Shown here: in pieces, positions 1 to 7,580 of the stretch
Position numbering within the stretch: position 1 is the stretch's first letter
Layout of the letters: every line of letters starts with the position of its first letter
Assembly: GCF_002003665.1 (NCBI RefSeq)
Contig: NZ_JATM01000002.1
Span: 124,001 to 188,000 of the forward strand
DNA length: 64,000 nucleotides
Direction of reading: 5' to 3'
Source: Bombella intestini
GTDB taxonomy: Bacteria > Pseudomonadota > Alphaproteobacteria > Acetobacterales > Acetobacteraceae
Notes under the pieces: model-generated
Databases searched by the model: none
What the model was told of the DNA's origin: nothing
Seen by the model: the letters and a program-made list of their open reading frames with translations, nothing else
Translations under genes and position numbers: made by a program

Positions 1-258
1 AACCGCAACAATGTCGCCGACTTTGTGATGGGTAACATCCGGCCCAACACTAATGACACGCCCTATGATCTCGTGCCCCGGGACGGCGGGGTAAATTGTT
101 TGTCCCCAGTCATTGCGTGCCCAATGCAGGTCGGAATGACAAACACCACAATAGAGGATCTCCATCACCACATCGTTGGGACGTGGAGAGCGGCGGTCGA
201 AATGGAAGGGGGTGAGAGCTTCTTCAGCAGAGTTACAGGCAAAACCAATGGTACGCAT
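1..258 (-). CDS. Zinc-dependent alcohol dehydrogenase, N-terminal part
   Basis: Partial gene running off the left edge; 86 codons are visible. The translation opens MRTIGFACNS and has the medium-chain dehydrogenase GroES-like pattern: the catalytic zinc ligand region CGVCHSD (Cys37/Cys40 region) and GHEIIG (His62-Glu63), then a GDIVAV turn. This matches the cinnamyl-alcohol/YahK-type aldehyde reductase family, which reduces aldehydes with NAD(P)H in the cytoplasm. The start is supported by an AAGGGA ribosome site just upstream. The rest of the enzyme, including the Rossmann domain, is outside the window. It follows the araC-type gene on the same strand, a common pairing of regulator and stress reductase. 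Confidence 0.85.
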   Translation of the reverse strand, partial: MRTIGFACNSAEEALTPFHFDRRSPRPNDVVMEILYCGVCHSDLHWARNDWGQTIYPAVPGHEIIGRVISVGPDVTHHKVGDIVAV

Positions 259-363
259 GGAACGATCCCTTCTCAGGAAAAGCAGCTATGAGACGGATCG
301 ACTGTGAGTCTGCGATGTGTCTATTTTGTGTTCAATCATGCAGGGGGATGTTTGGTGCGTATT

Positions 364-1320
364 TTAGAACCAAACATCTTCATGCTGCTTTTTGTAGGTT
401 TCCACACCTATGCGCCGGATATGGTTGAGGTCCGACTGTGGGGGACGGCCAAAGATTTTTTTGTAATCACGGCTGAATTGGGAGGGGCTATCATAGCCTA
501 CCTGAAACCCCGCACTGGCGGCCTTCATGCCCTCATGCACCATCAGGCGGCGTGCTTCTTGTAAGCGAATTTTGGTCCGGTATTGGACGGGCGTCATGCC
601 TGTTAGTTCGCCGAAGCGTTTATAGAAGTTGGATTGTCCCATTCCGGCTATCTTGACCAGTGTGCTGATTTCGAACCGTTTTTGAAAATGCAGACGCAGA
701 TGGCTGATAGCCCGGTTAATGCGGGAAAGGTCACTTGTTCCACGTGCCACCGACTGGAGGATATGGCCTTGCTGGCCATGCAGAAAAAGATAGAGCAGCT
801 CCTTTTTGTAGAGCTGGGCCAGAAATGTCTGGTCGCCGTCTTTAGCGAGTAACTCGACCAGTCGTAGCAGGGCATTTAGCAGGCTATCGGTTATCTGGCT
901 TACCCCCATAGCAGAGACAGGGGAGATGTTTTCTTCTGGCAGGGCTAGTGTCCGGGTTTGTTGAGGCACGGTAGCCCGACTCTCCCAAAGGAGTTGTTCC
1001 ATTTCTGTCGGAGAGAAGCTGACACATAGGGCTAGATAAGGAGTGTCTACCGAGGCATGAGTGATCTGGCCAGAGACGGGAAGGTCCAGTGTGGAGATCA
1101 GATACTGGCCTTCACCGTAAGATAGGGGGTGGTCATGGAGGTGGAGAATTTTCTCTCCCTGTACGACAATATAGATGCGGGGTTCATAAACGACCAGAAC
1201 AGGGTCCGTCACTGTTTCAGTGCGGTAGAGGGTCAGGAAGTCGAACGCTGTATGCGTGACCTTTTCCGGGCAATGACGGAGGACTGCCGCTTGAAGGGCA
1301 GAAAGCTGGGTGCAGGACAT
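364..1320 (-). CDS. AraC-family transcriptional regulator
   Basis: 318 aa. The first ~190 residues resemble the AraC-type N-terminal cupin domain (PF06719 type); the last ~100 hold two helix-turn-helix motifs, with the typical GYDSPSQFSRDYKKIFG signature in the second. Regulators of this subgroup usually control an adjacent alcohol dehydrogenase or aldo-keto reductase, and the dehydrogenase at the left edge lies directly downstream on the same strand. The inducer is unknown. The family is clear; the target assignment is from context. Confidence 0.9.
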   Translation of the reverse strand: MSCTQLSALQAAVLRHCPEKVTHTAFDFLTLYRTETVTDPVLVVYEPRIYIVVQGEKILHLHDHPLSYGEGQYLISTLDLPVSGQITHASVDTPYLALCVSFSPTEMEQLLWESRATVPQQTRTLALPEENISPVSAMGVSQITDSLLNALLRLVELLAKDGDQTFLAQLYKKELLYLFLHGQQGHILQSVARGTSDLSRINRAISHLRLHFQKRFEISTLVKIAGMGQSNFYKRFGELTGMTPVQYRTKIRLQEARRLMVHEGMKAASAGFQVGYDSPSQFSRDYKKIFGRPPQSDLNHIRRIGVETYKKQHEDVWF

Positions 1321-1359
1321 GGCTTTGCCTCCGGTGTCTGATCTTCCTGACCTGACAGT

Positions 1360-1947
1360 TTATGGGGTGATGATAACCTGTTCGATGTGGCGGCGGTAAG
1401 CGGCCTTTATAGCCTCCACATTCGGATTTTTCATTACGTCGGTTGCTAGAAAGGTGGGTAGCTTTTGCATGCCGAGAAAGGCATGTGCCCGATAAAAGGG
1501 AAACAGCACGGCGTCGATTCCACCGCCCCCGAAGAACTGGTCTTTATCCTCAAAGGCCTCGAGAGGGGCATTCCATGTGGTGGAGACCATGAAGCGTTTA
1601 CCCTGTAGCAGACCACCGTCCCCATAATGTTTTGAGGGATCGTGCCGGCTGCGGCCATCGTTGCTGTAAAATACGCCATGAGCCTGTGTGAAGACGTTAT
1701 CCATATATTTCTTTAGAGGCCACGGTGTGCCCATCCACCAGCCAGGGAATTGGTAGATGACGGTCTCTGCTTTCTGAAAGGCCTTAATTTCGTCCTCAAC
1801 ATCATAGCCCTCATCAATGACAGTCTGACTGACAGATAAGCCATGATCGTGCAGGCAGGTCGCAGCAAGGTTCTGGAGGGTTTGGTTCAGCTTTCCTGCG
1901 GAGTGGGCAAAAGCTTTTGCACCGTTGATGAGATGGATGTGGGCCAT
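1360..1947 (-). CDS. mdaB: MdaB-like NAD(P)H quinone reductase (flavodoxin fold)
   Basis: 195 aa from the ATG at 1947, chosen over an in-frame ATG at 1992 because an AAGGGGA ribosome site sits just upstream of 1947. The protein starts MAHIHLINGAK and carries the family motif QFPGWWMGTPWPLKKYMDNVF (about residues 65-85), followed by a GxL-GKRFM-STTWNAP region. These are features of the modulator-of-drug-activity B family: cytoplasmic FAD enzymes reducing quinones by two electrons. It is first in a minus-strand run with araC and the alcohol dehydrogenase, suggesting an electrophile or quinone stress response. It is divergent from the flagellar regulator. Confidence 0.85.
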   Translation of the reverse strand: MAHIHLINGAKAFAHSAGKLNQTLQNLAATCLHDHGLSVSQTVIDEGYDVEDEIKAFQKAETVIYQFPGWWMGTPWPLKKYMDNVFTQAHGVFYSNDGRSRHDPSKHYGDGGLLQGKRFMVSTTWNAPLEAFEDKDQFFGGGGIDAVLFPFYRAHAFLGMQKLPTFLATDVMKNPNVEAIKAAYRRHIEQVIITP

Positions 1948-2055
1948 GTGTGGTCCCCTTCCGTGACTGGGTTGTGGAGATGTCCAGTTCATTAACAGGG
2001 AGGGTTGACGTCAAGGGAAAAGTGAGAGCAGGACTTTTTAAAAAGGACATAAAAA

Positions 2056-2168
2056 GGCCTTGATGTGATAGGGTTTGTGGCAATTTTTCTCTTTGTTTAA
2101 AGGAATATTCTAATTGCATTTAAAATATGGAAGGATATTTTAATGTCACGTTAGCATTATGCCTTGAT
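2056..2168. promoter_or_regulatory. Two CCTTGAT motifs upstream of the CtrA/FtcR-like regulator
   Basis: The heptamer CCTTGAT occurs at 2058-2064 (inside AAGGCCTTGATG) and again at 2162-2168, just before the ribosome site of the regulator gene. The same heptamer recurs in several other flagellar intergenic regions, so these may be autoregulatory operator sites. The alternative reading, a -35-like TTGATG/TTGATA element, cannot be excluded. Confidence 0.4.
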
Positions 2169-2186
2169 AGTAGGAGACGTAGAACG

Positions 2187-3059
2187 ATGAAAAAAAGGAA
2201 AACTGCCATGAGATTGATTTGCGTTGGTGATAGTCCGAAGAACATGGACGGACGGCCCTGCTCCACTCTGTCTGAAGCTGTTTCCGAAGGAGGAATCTTT
2301 CTGCGTATTTCCGGACGGGAGGGTGTGCTGAGTGCCCTGCGTAATGATCAGTCCGATGTGGCTGTCATTCAGCAGACTAACCCAGACCCGTTGCTAATCC
2401 GCACGATTCGTAATAACCGCTTCAGCCTGCCAATTTTGGTCATTGCACGAAACCTTACAGCCCATAATGTGGCCGAGGCCCTCGCCGCTGGTGCAGATGA
2501 CTGCGTGCCTATTACAGTCGGGCCGGTGGAACTTCTTGCACGTCTAAAGGCCATTGTCCGGCGTGTTATGGATCATGGCGTGACCAGTCAGATCATCACG
2601 GTGGGTCGTTTGACGGTGAAGGAAGATACCCGTGAGGTGCTGGTGGATGATGAGCTTCTGCCGCTGACGCAGGGTGAATATGACATTATGTCCCTTATGG
2701 TACGCCGTCGGGGTAGCCTGCTGAACAAGGCGGCCATCCTATCTACCCTGTATGCTGGACGGGAAAAGCCTATCAGCAAGACCATTGATGTGATGGTTTG
2801 CCGTATTCGCCAGAAACTGCGCGCAAGAGGGATTCAGAAGCCTTTCATCACGAGTTGGGGCATGGGCTATCGGCTGAATGAAGAAGCCTTCCTGCCACTT
2901 GGTGCCCGTGCAGAGGATGAGGTTGCACCTGTCCAGCAGGCCATCCGAGAAGCCAGCATACCCGTTTCTGCCGGTCTGGGTGTAACAGCTATGGCTGGTG
3001 AGATGGAGGGACGCCGTCTTGTAGAAAATGTGGCCAGACAACCGGTCCATCAGGATTAA
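2187..3059 (+). CDS. CtrA/FtcR-like OmpR-family regulator with degenerate receiver
   Basis: 290 aa from the ATG at 2187, which has a TAGGAGACG ribosome site; an ATG at 2127 lacks one. Residues ~8-125 have a receiver-like fold and ~136-234 a winged-helix DNA-binding domain ending in WGMGYRLNE, close to the CtrA and FtcR/Rem pattern. The receiver appears inactive: the phospho-acceptor position after strand 3 reads VIQQT (no Asp), the strand-1 acidic pair is reduced to one Asp, and the strand-5 Lys is missing. About 50 extra residues follow the DNA-binding domain. It heads the fliL-fliM run, so a role as flagellar master regulator (as FtcR in Brucella, Rem in Sinorhizobium) is inferred. Confidence 0.75.
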   Translation: MKKRKTAMRLICVGDSPKNMDGRPCSTLSEAVSEGGIFLRISGREGVLSALRNDQSDVAVIQQTNPDPLLIRTIRNNRFSLPILVIARNLTAHNVAEALAAGADDCVPITVGPVELLARLKAIVRRVMDHGVTSQIITVGRLTVKEDTREVLVDDELLPLTQGEYDIMSLMVRRRGSLLNKAAILSTLYAGREKPISKTIDVMVCRIRQKLRARGIQKPFITSWGMGYRLNEEAFLPLGARAEDEVAPVQQAIREASIPVSAGLGVTAMAGEMEGRRLVENVARQPVHQD

Positions 3060-3076
3060 GAACGGAGCGGAATGGC

Positions 3077-3604
3077 ATGAGTGAAGAGGCAGACCCTTCG
3101 GCAGTTGGAGGCGATGAAACAGGCATCACGACTGACGGAAAGAAAGGCTTTTCCAAGAAGAAAATGGCCATTCTGGCCGCCGTGCCCCTGCTGTTGATTG
3201 GCGGGGGCGTGGGAGCTTGGCAAGCCCATCTTCCGCCGTTTGGTGGTGGCGGGAAGTCTGCGACCAAGGCTGCGGCAGCAGAGGGAAAGGAGGCGGCTTC
3301 ACACCGCCTTCTTCTGTCTGTTCCTTCCGCAACGGCAAATCTGGATAACGGTGCCGGACGGACGGTTTATGTCAAGATGACAGCCAGCGTAGAGGTGGAA
3401 GGCGCCGACACTTTGGCAGCTCTTCAGGGGCGTATTCCTGAGGTGCAGGATATTTTTCAGACATATCTGCATGAAAGTCGCCCGCAGGACCTGCACGGCA
3501 GTGGCTTTTATCGCCTGAGGGAAGCGTTGCTGAGACGCCTACGTGTGGCCTTTGCCCCGCTGAATGTCACAAACATTTATATTACGGAACTTCTAACCCA
3601 GTAA
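3077..3604 (+). CDS. fliL: Flagellar basal body-associated protein FliL
   Basis: 175 aa. A short cytoplasmic tail with basic residues (GKKGFSKKK) precedes one transmembrane helix at about residues 30-47. A Gly/Ala-rich linker and the periplasmic FliL domain follow, with the family-typical VYVKMTASVEVEG strand and a C-terminal LLRRLRVAFAPLNVTNIYITELLTQ segment. FliL surrounds the stator and supports torque under load. It lies 17 nt after the regulator and directly before fliM, a common alphaproteobacterial order. Confidence 0.92.
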   Translation: MSEEADPSAVGGDETGITTDGKKGFSKKKMAILAAVPLLLIGGGVGAWQAHLPPFGGGGKSATKAAAAEGKEAASHRLLLSVPSATANLDNGAGRTVYVKMTASVEVEGADTLAALQGRIPEVQDIFQTYLHESRPQDLHGSGFYRLREALLRRLRVAFAPLNVTNIYITELLTQ

Positions 3605-3620
3605 GGTGGATCTGGACTCA

Positions 3621-4853
3621 ATGGCGGATGAAGAGGAGCAGGCACAGGCTGATCAGTCTGGCTTGACAGAAGGGCAGGGAGTGGAGCAGCCCAGCCCGGA
3701 CACAGAAGACCATGCCGCATGGAATAATACCCCGGAAGAGGAAGATGTCTCCTCCTCCGGGGTCGCTGCGCATGAGGGGGATGATGGTGAAGAGGACGGC
3801 CATGCGTTGGACCAGTCCGCTATTGATGCCATGCTCGGTAATGCATTTTCCGGCTCTGCCATGCGAGAAGAAAGCGGGATGGAGCGCATCATTAAGGCTG
3901 GTTTTGTAGCCTATGAGCGCATGCCCATGCTGGAGAATGTGTTTGACCGGCTCGTGCGGTTTCTTTCTTCGACATTGCGTGGCTTTACCAATGATAATGT
4001 CGATATTACCATGGAGAACATGCGGTCCCTGCGTTTTGGGGATTACATGGGTGAAGTGCCGTCTTCCTCTTTGTTCTCGGTTTTCCGGGCGGAGCAGTGG
4101 CGAAACTACGGGCTGGTCGTTGTTGATTCGTCCTTGTCTTATTCCATTGTGGACATATTGATGGGCGGAGAACGGGGGGCTGGCCCGAAGATTATTGAGA
4201 ATCGCCCCCATACAGCTCTTGAAAGAGCCCTTATTGAAAAGCTGATCGTCATTACATTGGCGGATTTGTCCGAGGCCTTTGCCCCGGTCGGCAAGGTTGA
4301 TCTGACTTTTGAAAGGTTGGAGATTAGCTCCAGTCTGGCGGTGATTGCTCGCCCCTCCAATGCAGCTATTGCGGCTCGGTTCCATATTGATATGGGCGAC
4401 AGGAGCGGGGATATGGATATCGTCATCCCTTATGCCACGCTGGAGCCTGTAAGAGAGAAACTTTCCCAGCAGTTTATGGGGGAAAATTTCGGTAATGACT
4501 CCATATGGGAAAATCATCTCATTTCCGAAATCATGGAAACAAGCGTGACCGTTTCGACTGTGTTCGAGACGGCGTTTTTCCCGCTCTCCCAGATTCTGGC
4601 GTTGAAGAAAGGGAGTGTCCTCCACCTGCCAAACAAGGGAGAAACCCCACATTCTGTCAGGATGGAATGTGATGGAACACCAATTTTTGAAGGCACGCTG
4701 GGCCGGTTGCACCGGATGCAGGCTGTCCGGATAGATCAGCGTCTCATCCCGCTGGAAGAAGATCTGACGCCGGAGCTGCTGGCGTCTCTTGGTTCCATTT
4801 CGGTGGAGCAGCAGTCAGCAGAACAGAGGGGACATCATGCTTCTGAACAATAG
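3621..4853 (+). CDS. fliM: Flagellar motor switch protein FliM
   Basis: 410 aa from the ATG at 3621, preceded by AGGTGGA at a good distance; an in-frame GTG at 3606 is less likely. FliM is the middle C-ring protein that binds CheY-P and FliG. The CheY-binding motif, normally at the extreme N-terminus, is at residues 64-72 (DQSAIDAML), behind an unusual ~60-residue acidic leader rich in Glu, Asp and Ser. The CheC-like middle domain and the C-terminal SpoA domain follow. The protein is therefore longer than the usual ~330 aa. Its 3' end overlaps the next gene by 17 nt. Confidence 0.93.
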   Translation: MADEEEQAQADQSGLTEGQGVEQPSPDTEDHAAWNNTPEEEDVSSSGVAAHEGDDGEEDGHALDQSAIDAMLGNAFSGSAMREESGMERIIKAGFVAYERMPMLENVFDRLVRFLSSTLRGFTNDNVDITMENMRSLRFGDYMGEVPSSSLFSVFRAEQWRNYGLVVVDSSLSYSIVDILMGGERGAGPKIIENRPHTALERALIEKLIVITLADLSEAFAPVGKVDLTFERLEISSSLAVIARPSNAAIAARFHIDMGDRSGDMDIVIPYATLEPVREKLSQQFMGENFGNDSIWENHLISEIMETSVTVSTVFETAFFPLSQILALKKGSVLHLPNKGETPHSVRMECDGTPIFEGTLGRLHRMQAVRIDQRLIPLEEDLTPELLASLGSISVEQQSAEQRGHHASEQ

Positions 4854-5397
4854 TCAGCTCATCATCGAGATTCTTTTGATGGTTGTCCTGATAGCCGGGA
4901 TTATCAGCTCACGCCTTATCGTCCGGCGGCTGGGTGTTATTCGGGACTCCTACACAGCGTTGAATGAGATGGTTGCTACGCTTGATGCCTCGACAGAGCA
5001 GATGAATCATATGTTCGAGCGTGTCCGGCATGAGGTGACACAGGGAGACAGGCGTTTGTCTGTCTTGCTGGAGCGTGCCCGCAATGTAGAAGAAGATCTT
5101 ATCGACCAGCAGAAAATGACGAAAGAGACTGCCGAGTCTCTGTCTGGTGTTCTGGCACATTCGGAAAAGCAGGAATCTGATCTAAATGGTGTGGTGGAAG
5201 CAGCCAAGGCTATGCTGCACCAGCTAGAAGAGCAGTTGGAAAAACAGCAGAAAGCTCTTGAGCAAACCAAAGTGGTTGAATCTGCTCAACTAGAGGAAGA
5301 GTCTGCCCCTCATTTCTCTGATCAGATTGTTGTGCCTGTCCCGGGGCGGCTGCGCAGCCCAAGGCCTTATTTACGGAAAAATGAATCTGATGGCTAA
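4837..5397 (+). CDS. DUF6468-like membrane-anchored coiled-coil protein
   Basis: 186 aa from the ATG at 4837 (ribosome site AGAGGGGAC). One N-terminal transmembrane helix (~residues 6-25) is followed by a basic stop-transfer (RLIVRRLG), then a long charged coiled coil (~35-155) and a C-terminal VPVPGRLRSPRPYLRK tail. Genes of this type sit directly downstream of fliM in many alphaproteobacteria and are annotated DUF6468; the function is not established. The overlap with fliM suggests translational coupling and a role at the basal body. Confidence 0.7.
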   Translation: MLLNNSQLIIEILLMVVLIAGIISSRLIVRRLGVIRDSYTALNEMVATLDASTEQMNHMFERVRHEVTQGDRRLSVLLERARNVEEDLIDQQKMTKETAESLSGVLAHSEKQESDLNGVVEAAKAMLHQLEEQLEKQQKALEQTKVVESAQLEEESAPHFSDQIVVPVPGRLRSPRPYLRKNESDG

Positions 5398-5473
5398 AGA
5401 GCGGTATTTTTCTTTGCCCCGTTATTTTGAAATGTCCTTTGTAAGAAACATGTAAGGTTTCTGTGTTTCTATT

Positions 5474-5513
5474 CATCTGTCAACGACGAGATCGTTGTTT
5501 TGTAATACAGATG
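5474..5513 (+). promoter_or_regulatory. Two-part stem-loop in the flagellin 5' leader
   Basis: Outer arms CATCTGT (5474-5480) and ACAGATG (5507-5513) enclose an inner hairpin CAACGA (5481-5486), loop CGAGA, TCGTTG (5492-5497), leaving a 9-nt one-sided bulge (5498-5506). The structure ends 4-5 nt before the flagellin ribosome site AGGAG (5518-5522). It could control translation or mRNA stability, comparable in concept to the FlbT-controlled flagellin leader of Caulobacter; that parallel is inference. Confidence 0.5.
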
Positions 5514-5530
5514 TGCAAGGAGAAAAGACT

Positions 5531-6493
5531 GTGAGTCTTTCTATCAATACCAACCAGTCCTCAATGGTTGCTCTGGAAACACTGAACACCACGCAGAGCG
5601 ATCTGGCTAAGACAGAAAATGCCGTCTCCACCGGTAAGAAAGTTGCTAACGCTTCTGATAACCCGGCTGCTTTCGGTATTTCCTCCCAGATCGGGGGTGA
5701 TATTGCTGGTCAGAGCGCTGTTAATGATGGTCTGAGCTATGCTTCCCAGATTGTCAGCTCCACAAACTCTGCTGCTAACAGCATCATCAACATTCTGCAG
5801 AACGTCCAGAATGCTGTTACCACTGTTGGTAACAACATGGGCAACGAGTCCTCCTTGGGCCAGCTCGACAAGGAGCTGACAGGCTACATGAAGAGCATTG
5901 ATACCATTGCTCGCAACGCTACGACAAAGGGGATCAACCTGCTGTTCGGTGGTACAGCTGCTAGCACCAGCACAAGCCTGGGTATCACCGCCAACAGCCT
6001 GACCTTTGTTACAGGTCTCCAGGGTGATACACAGACACTGACAGGCTATGGCAGCCTGATTGCTTCTACGACTGGTGGGTCCGGCGCTACGCTGACAGAT
6101 GTTCTGGGTCTGACAACCAATGGTCAGGCTGAAGGTGACCCGACCTCCAATAACTTCCTGACAACAACATCCACTGGTGTTGCACTTGCCTACGCTGGTA
6201 AGGATCCGACCGAGGCTGTTGCTGCTATGGTCGGGCGTGTTCAGAAGGCCATTGTTGCCATGACGAACGTTACGTCTGATCTGGGTTCTAACCAGCAGAC
6301 CATCGACACTATGAGCTCCTATGGCCAGAAGTCTTCTGACTCCCTGACGGCTGCCTCTGGTGCCCTGACAGATGCTGATATGTCTGCTGAGTCCGCTAAG
6401 CTGACCTCCCTGCAGACCAAGCAGTCCCTTGGCATTAAGTCTCTCTCCATTGCCAATGGTCAGTCTCAGAACATTCTTTCCCTGTTCCAGTAA
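5531..6493 (+). CDS. fliC: Flagellin
   Basis: 320 aa from the GTG at 5531, chosen because AAGGAGAA lies 7 nt upstream and the protein then begins VSLSINTNQSSM, the normal flagellin start. The conserved N-terminal D0/D1 helices (~1-135, with ISSTGKK-like STGKKVANASDNPAAFGIS) and C-terminal D1/D0 (~235-320, ending SIANGQSQNILSLFQ) flank a short Gly/Ser/Thr-rich variable centre with many possible glycan acceptor residues. It is the only flagellin in the window. It has its own leader hairpin and a strong terminator, so it is probably transcribed as a single gene. Confidence 0.93.
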   Translation: MSLSINTNQSSMVALETLNTTQSDLAKTENAVSTGKKVANASDNPAAFGISSQIGGDIAGQSAVNDGLSYASQIVSSTNSAANSIINILQNVQNAVTTVGNNMGNESSLGQLDKELTGYMKSIDTIARNATTKGINLLFGGTAASTSTSLGITANSLTFVTGLQGDTQTLTGYGSLIASTTGGSGATLTDVLGLTTNGQAEGDPTSNNFLTTTSTGVALAYAGKDPTEAVAAMVGRVQKAIVAMTNVTSDLGSNQQTIDTMSSYGQKSSDSLTAASGALTDADMSAESAKLTSLQTKQSLGIKSLSIANGQSQNILSLFQ

Positions 6494-6550
6494 GGGGAAG
6501 GTGGCCGGCCCTTTCGGGGGCCGTGTCTCTCTGGACAAAGCTGCGGAAGA

Positions 6551-6580
6551 CGCCACCGTGTTTTCACGGTGGCGTTTTTT
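6551..6580 (+). terminator. Strong intrinsic terminator of flagellin
   Basis: Perfect 10-bp stem CGCCACCGTG (6551-6560) / CACGGTGGCG (6565-6574) with a TTTT loop, followed directly by six T (6575-6580). It lies 57 nt after the flagellin stop codon. Confidence 0.95.
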
Positions 6581-7526
6581 ATGGCAGCTGGAGTGTTTCT
6601 TCAGGGTTCAAATAAGCTTTTGTAGCCTGCCATGAGGGGCCATAGATAAAGCGGGCTGCCCGGTTGGAGACATCATTCATGGCGGTGCGGAGGGTTTGCT
6701 TGTAATTTTGGAGATACTGGGTGAGTGCTGGGCATCCGGCTACCGCTAGCAGCTGATAATGATATTTGTGCCACGGTTTGGATACATACAGGAAATGCTG
6801 CACCTGAATGTTCTTTCTACTTTCATCGACATCGTCCCGCACATCCGGCTGGAAGGGCATGGCCATCTCGGAGATGAACGTCATGGCGAAGTTCCAGCGG
6901 GTTGAGAAAAAATGCACGGACTCGTGGAACACTACATTGAGGATGCTTTCGGCATGTCCTGTCCAGTGTTCTTTGATGAACTGGAAGCAGCGGTTACTGT
7001 CCCACTGGGTTATGTTTTTCATGTTGAAGAGCATGAGGCCAGCATTGAAATAGCGGCGTGTATCAGTTAGTCCGGTCTCGCGTGTTTGCTGATGTAGCTC
7101 GGCTGGTGAGTCATCGGGGAGAATCGTGTTGCGGAAAAAACAGCGCACGGCCCCAATTTTTTTATCTTTTGGCATTTCGTGGATGAGCGAAAGAATGTCG
7201 CCAGTCACGATGAGATCGGCATCTAGAAAGAAGACGAATTCATAGTCTGTCATTATCCTCGGTATGAGCAGCGCATAGTACATTTCTTCTGTGGAGAGCT
7301 GGTAATCTACAAAATGCTGCTGGACATTTGTAAATGATATTGTCCCGCCAGCATCGTTTACCAAAGATGTCATGACCTTGATGGTGAAGGGGTCTAGCTC
7401 TTTGTGGAATATGATGAACGGTATGCGGCTTTTGTCAGACACCGAGTCGAGCACAGACCGTATCGTGGCAATGGCGGGGATGACATAGGCCTTGTCCAGA
7501 GACATGACAATGGGGACGGTCTTCAT
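6579..7526 (-). CDS. Family 8 glycosyltransferase
   Basis: 315 aa, GT-A fold. The donor and metal-binding DxD motif is intact in FFLDADLIV (Asp102-Ala-Asp104). The second family motif, YFNAGLMLFN (~159-168), and a HFLYVSKPWH motif near residue 245-255 also match GT8 LPS galactosyl/glucosyltransferases of the RfaJ/WaaJ type. The gene converges on flagellin and its stop abuts the flagellin terminator. A paralogue lies 54 nt upstream on the same strand. The substrate cannot be deduced: filament decoration or LPS are both possible. Confidence 0.85.
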   Translation of the reverse strand: MKTVPIVMSLDKAYVIPAIATIRSVLDSVSDKSRIPFIIFHKELDPFTIKVMTSLVNDAGGTISFTNVQQHFVDYQLSTEEMYYALLIPRIMTDYEFVFFLDADLIVTGDILSLIHEMPKDKKIGAVRCFFRNTILPDDSPAELHQQTRETGLTDTRRYFNAGLMLFNMKNITQWDSNRCFQFIKEHWTGHAESILNVVFHESVHFFSTRWNFAMTFISEMAMPFQPDVRDDVDESRKNIQVQHFLYVSKPWHKYHYQLLAVAGCPALTQYLQNYKQTLRTAMNDVSNRAARFIYGPSWQATKAYLNPEETLQLP

Positions 7527-7580
7527 GATGGGGTAACCTGAGAAAGCGCAATGAGATCGGGCAGGGCGTAAGACGGGGTG

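Noticed and set aside
25-291. 88-codon plus-strand frame at the left edge
   Set aside because: The minus strand encodes a clear zinc dehydrogenase N-terminus with its own ribosome site.
3618-4712. 364-codon open frame antisense to fliM
   Set aside because: It overlaps the whole of fliM, which has clear domains; the antisense product has no recognisable pattern and no ribosome site.
5394-5426. Sigma-28-like promoter upstream of flagellin (TAAAGAGC ... GCCCCGTT)
   Set aside because: The -10 half does not match GCCGATAA and the spacing is off. No fliA was seen in the window.
6500-6525. GC-rich imperfect hairpin just after the flagellin stop
   Set aside because: Imperfect stem and no T-tract; the real terminator is the perfect hairpin at 6551-6580.
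5561-6556. 331-codon open frame antisense to flagellin
   Set aside because: Shadow of flagellin; it starts inside the terminator region and its Cys/Ser/Arg-rich composition is typical of antisense translation.
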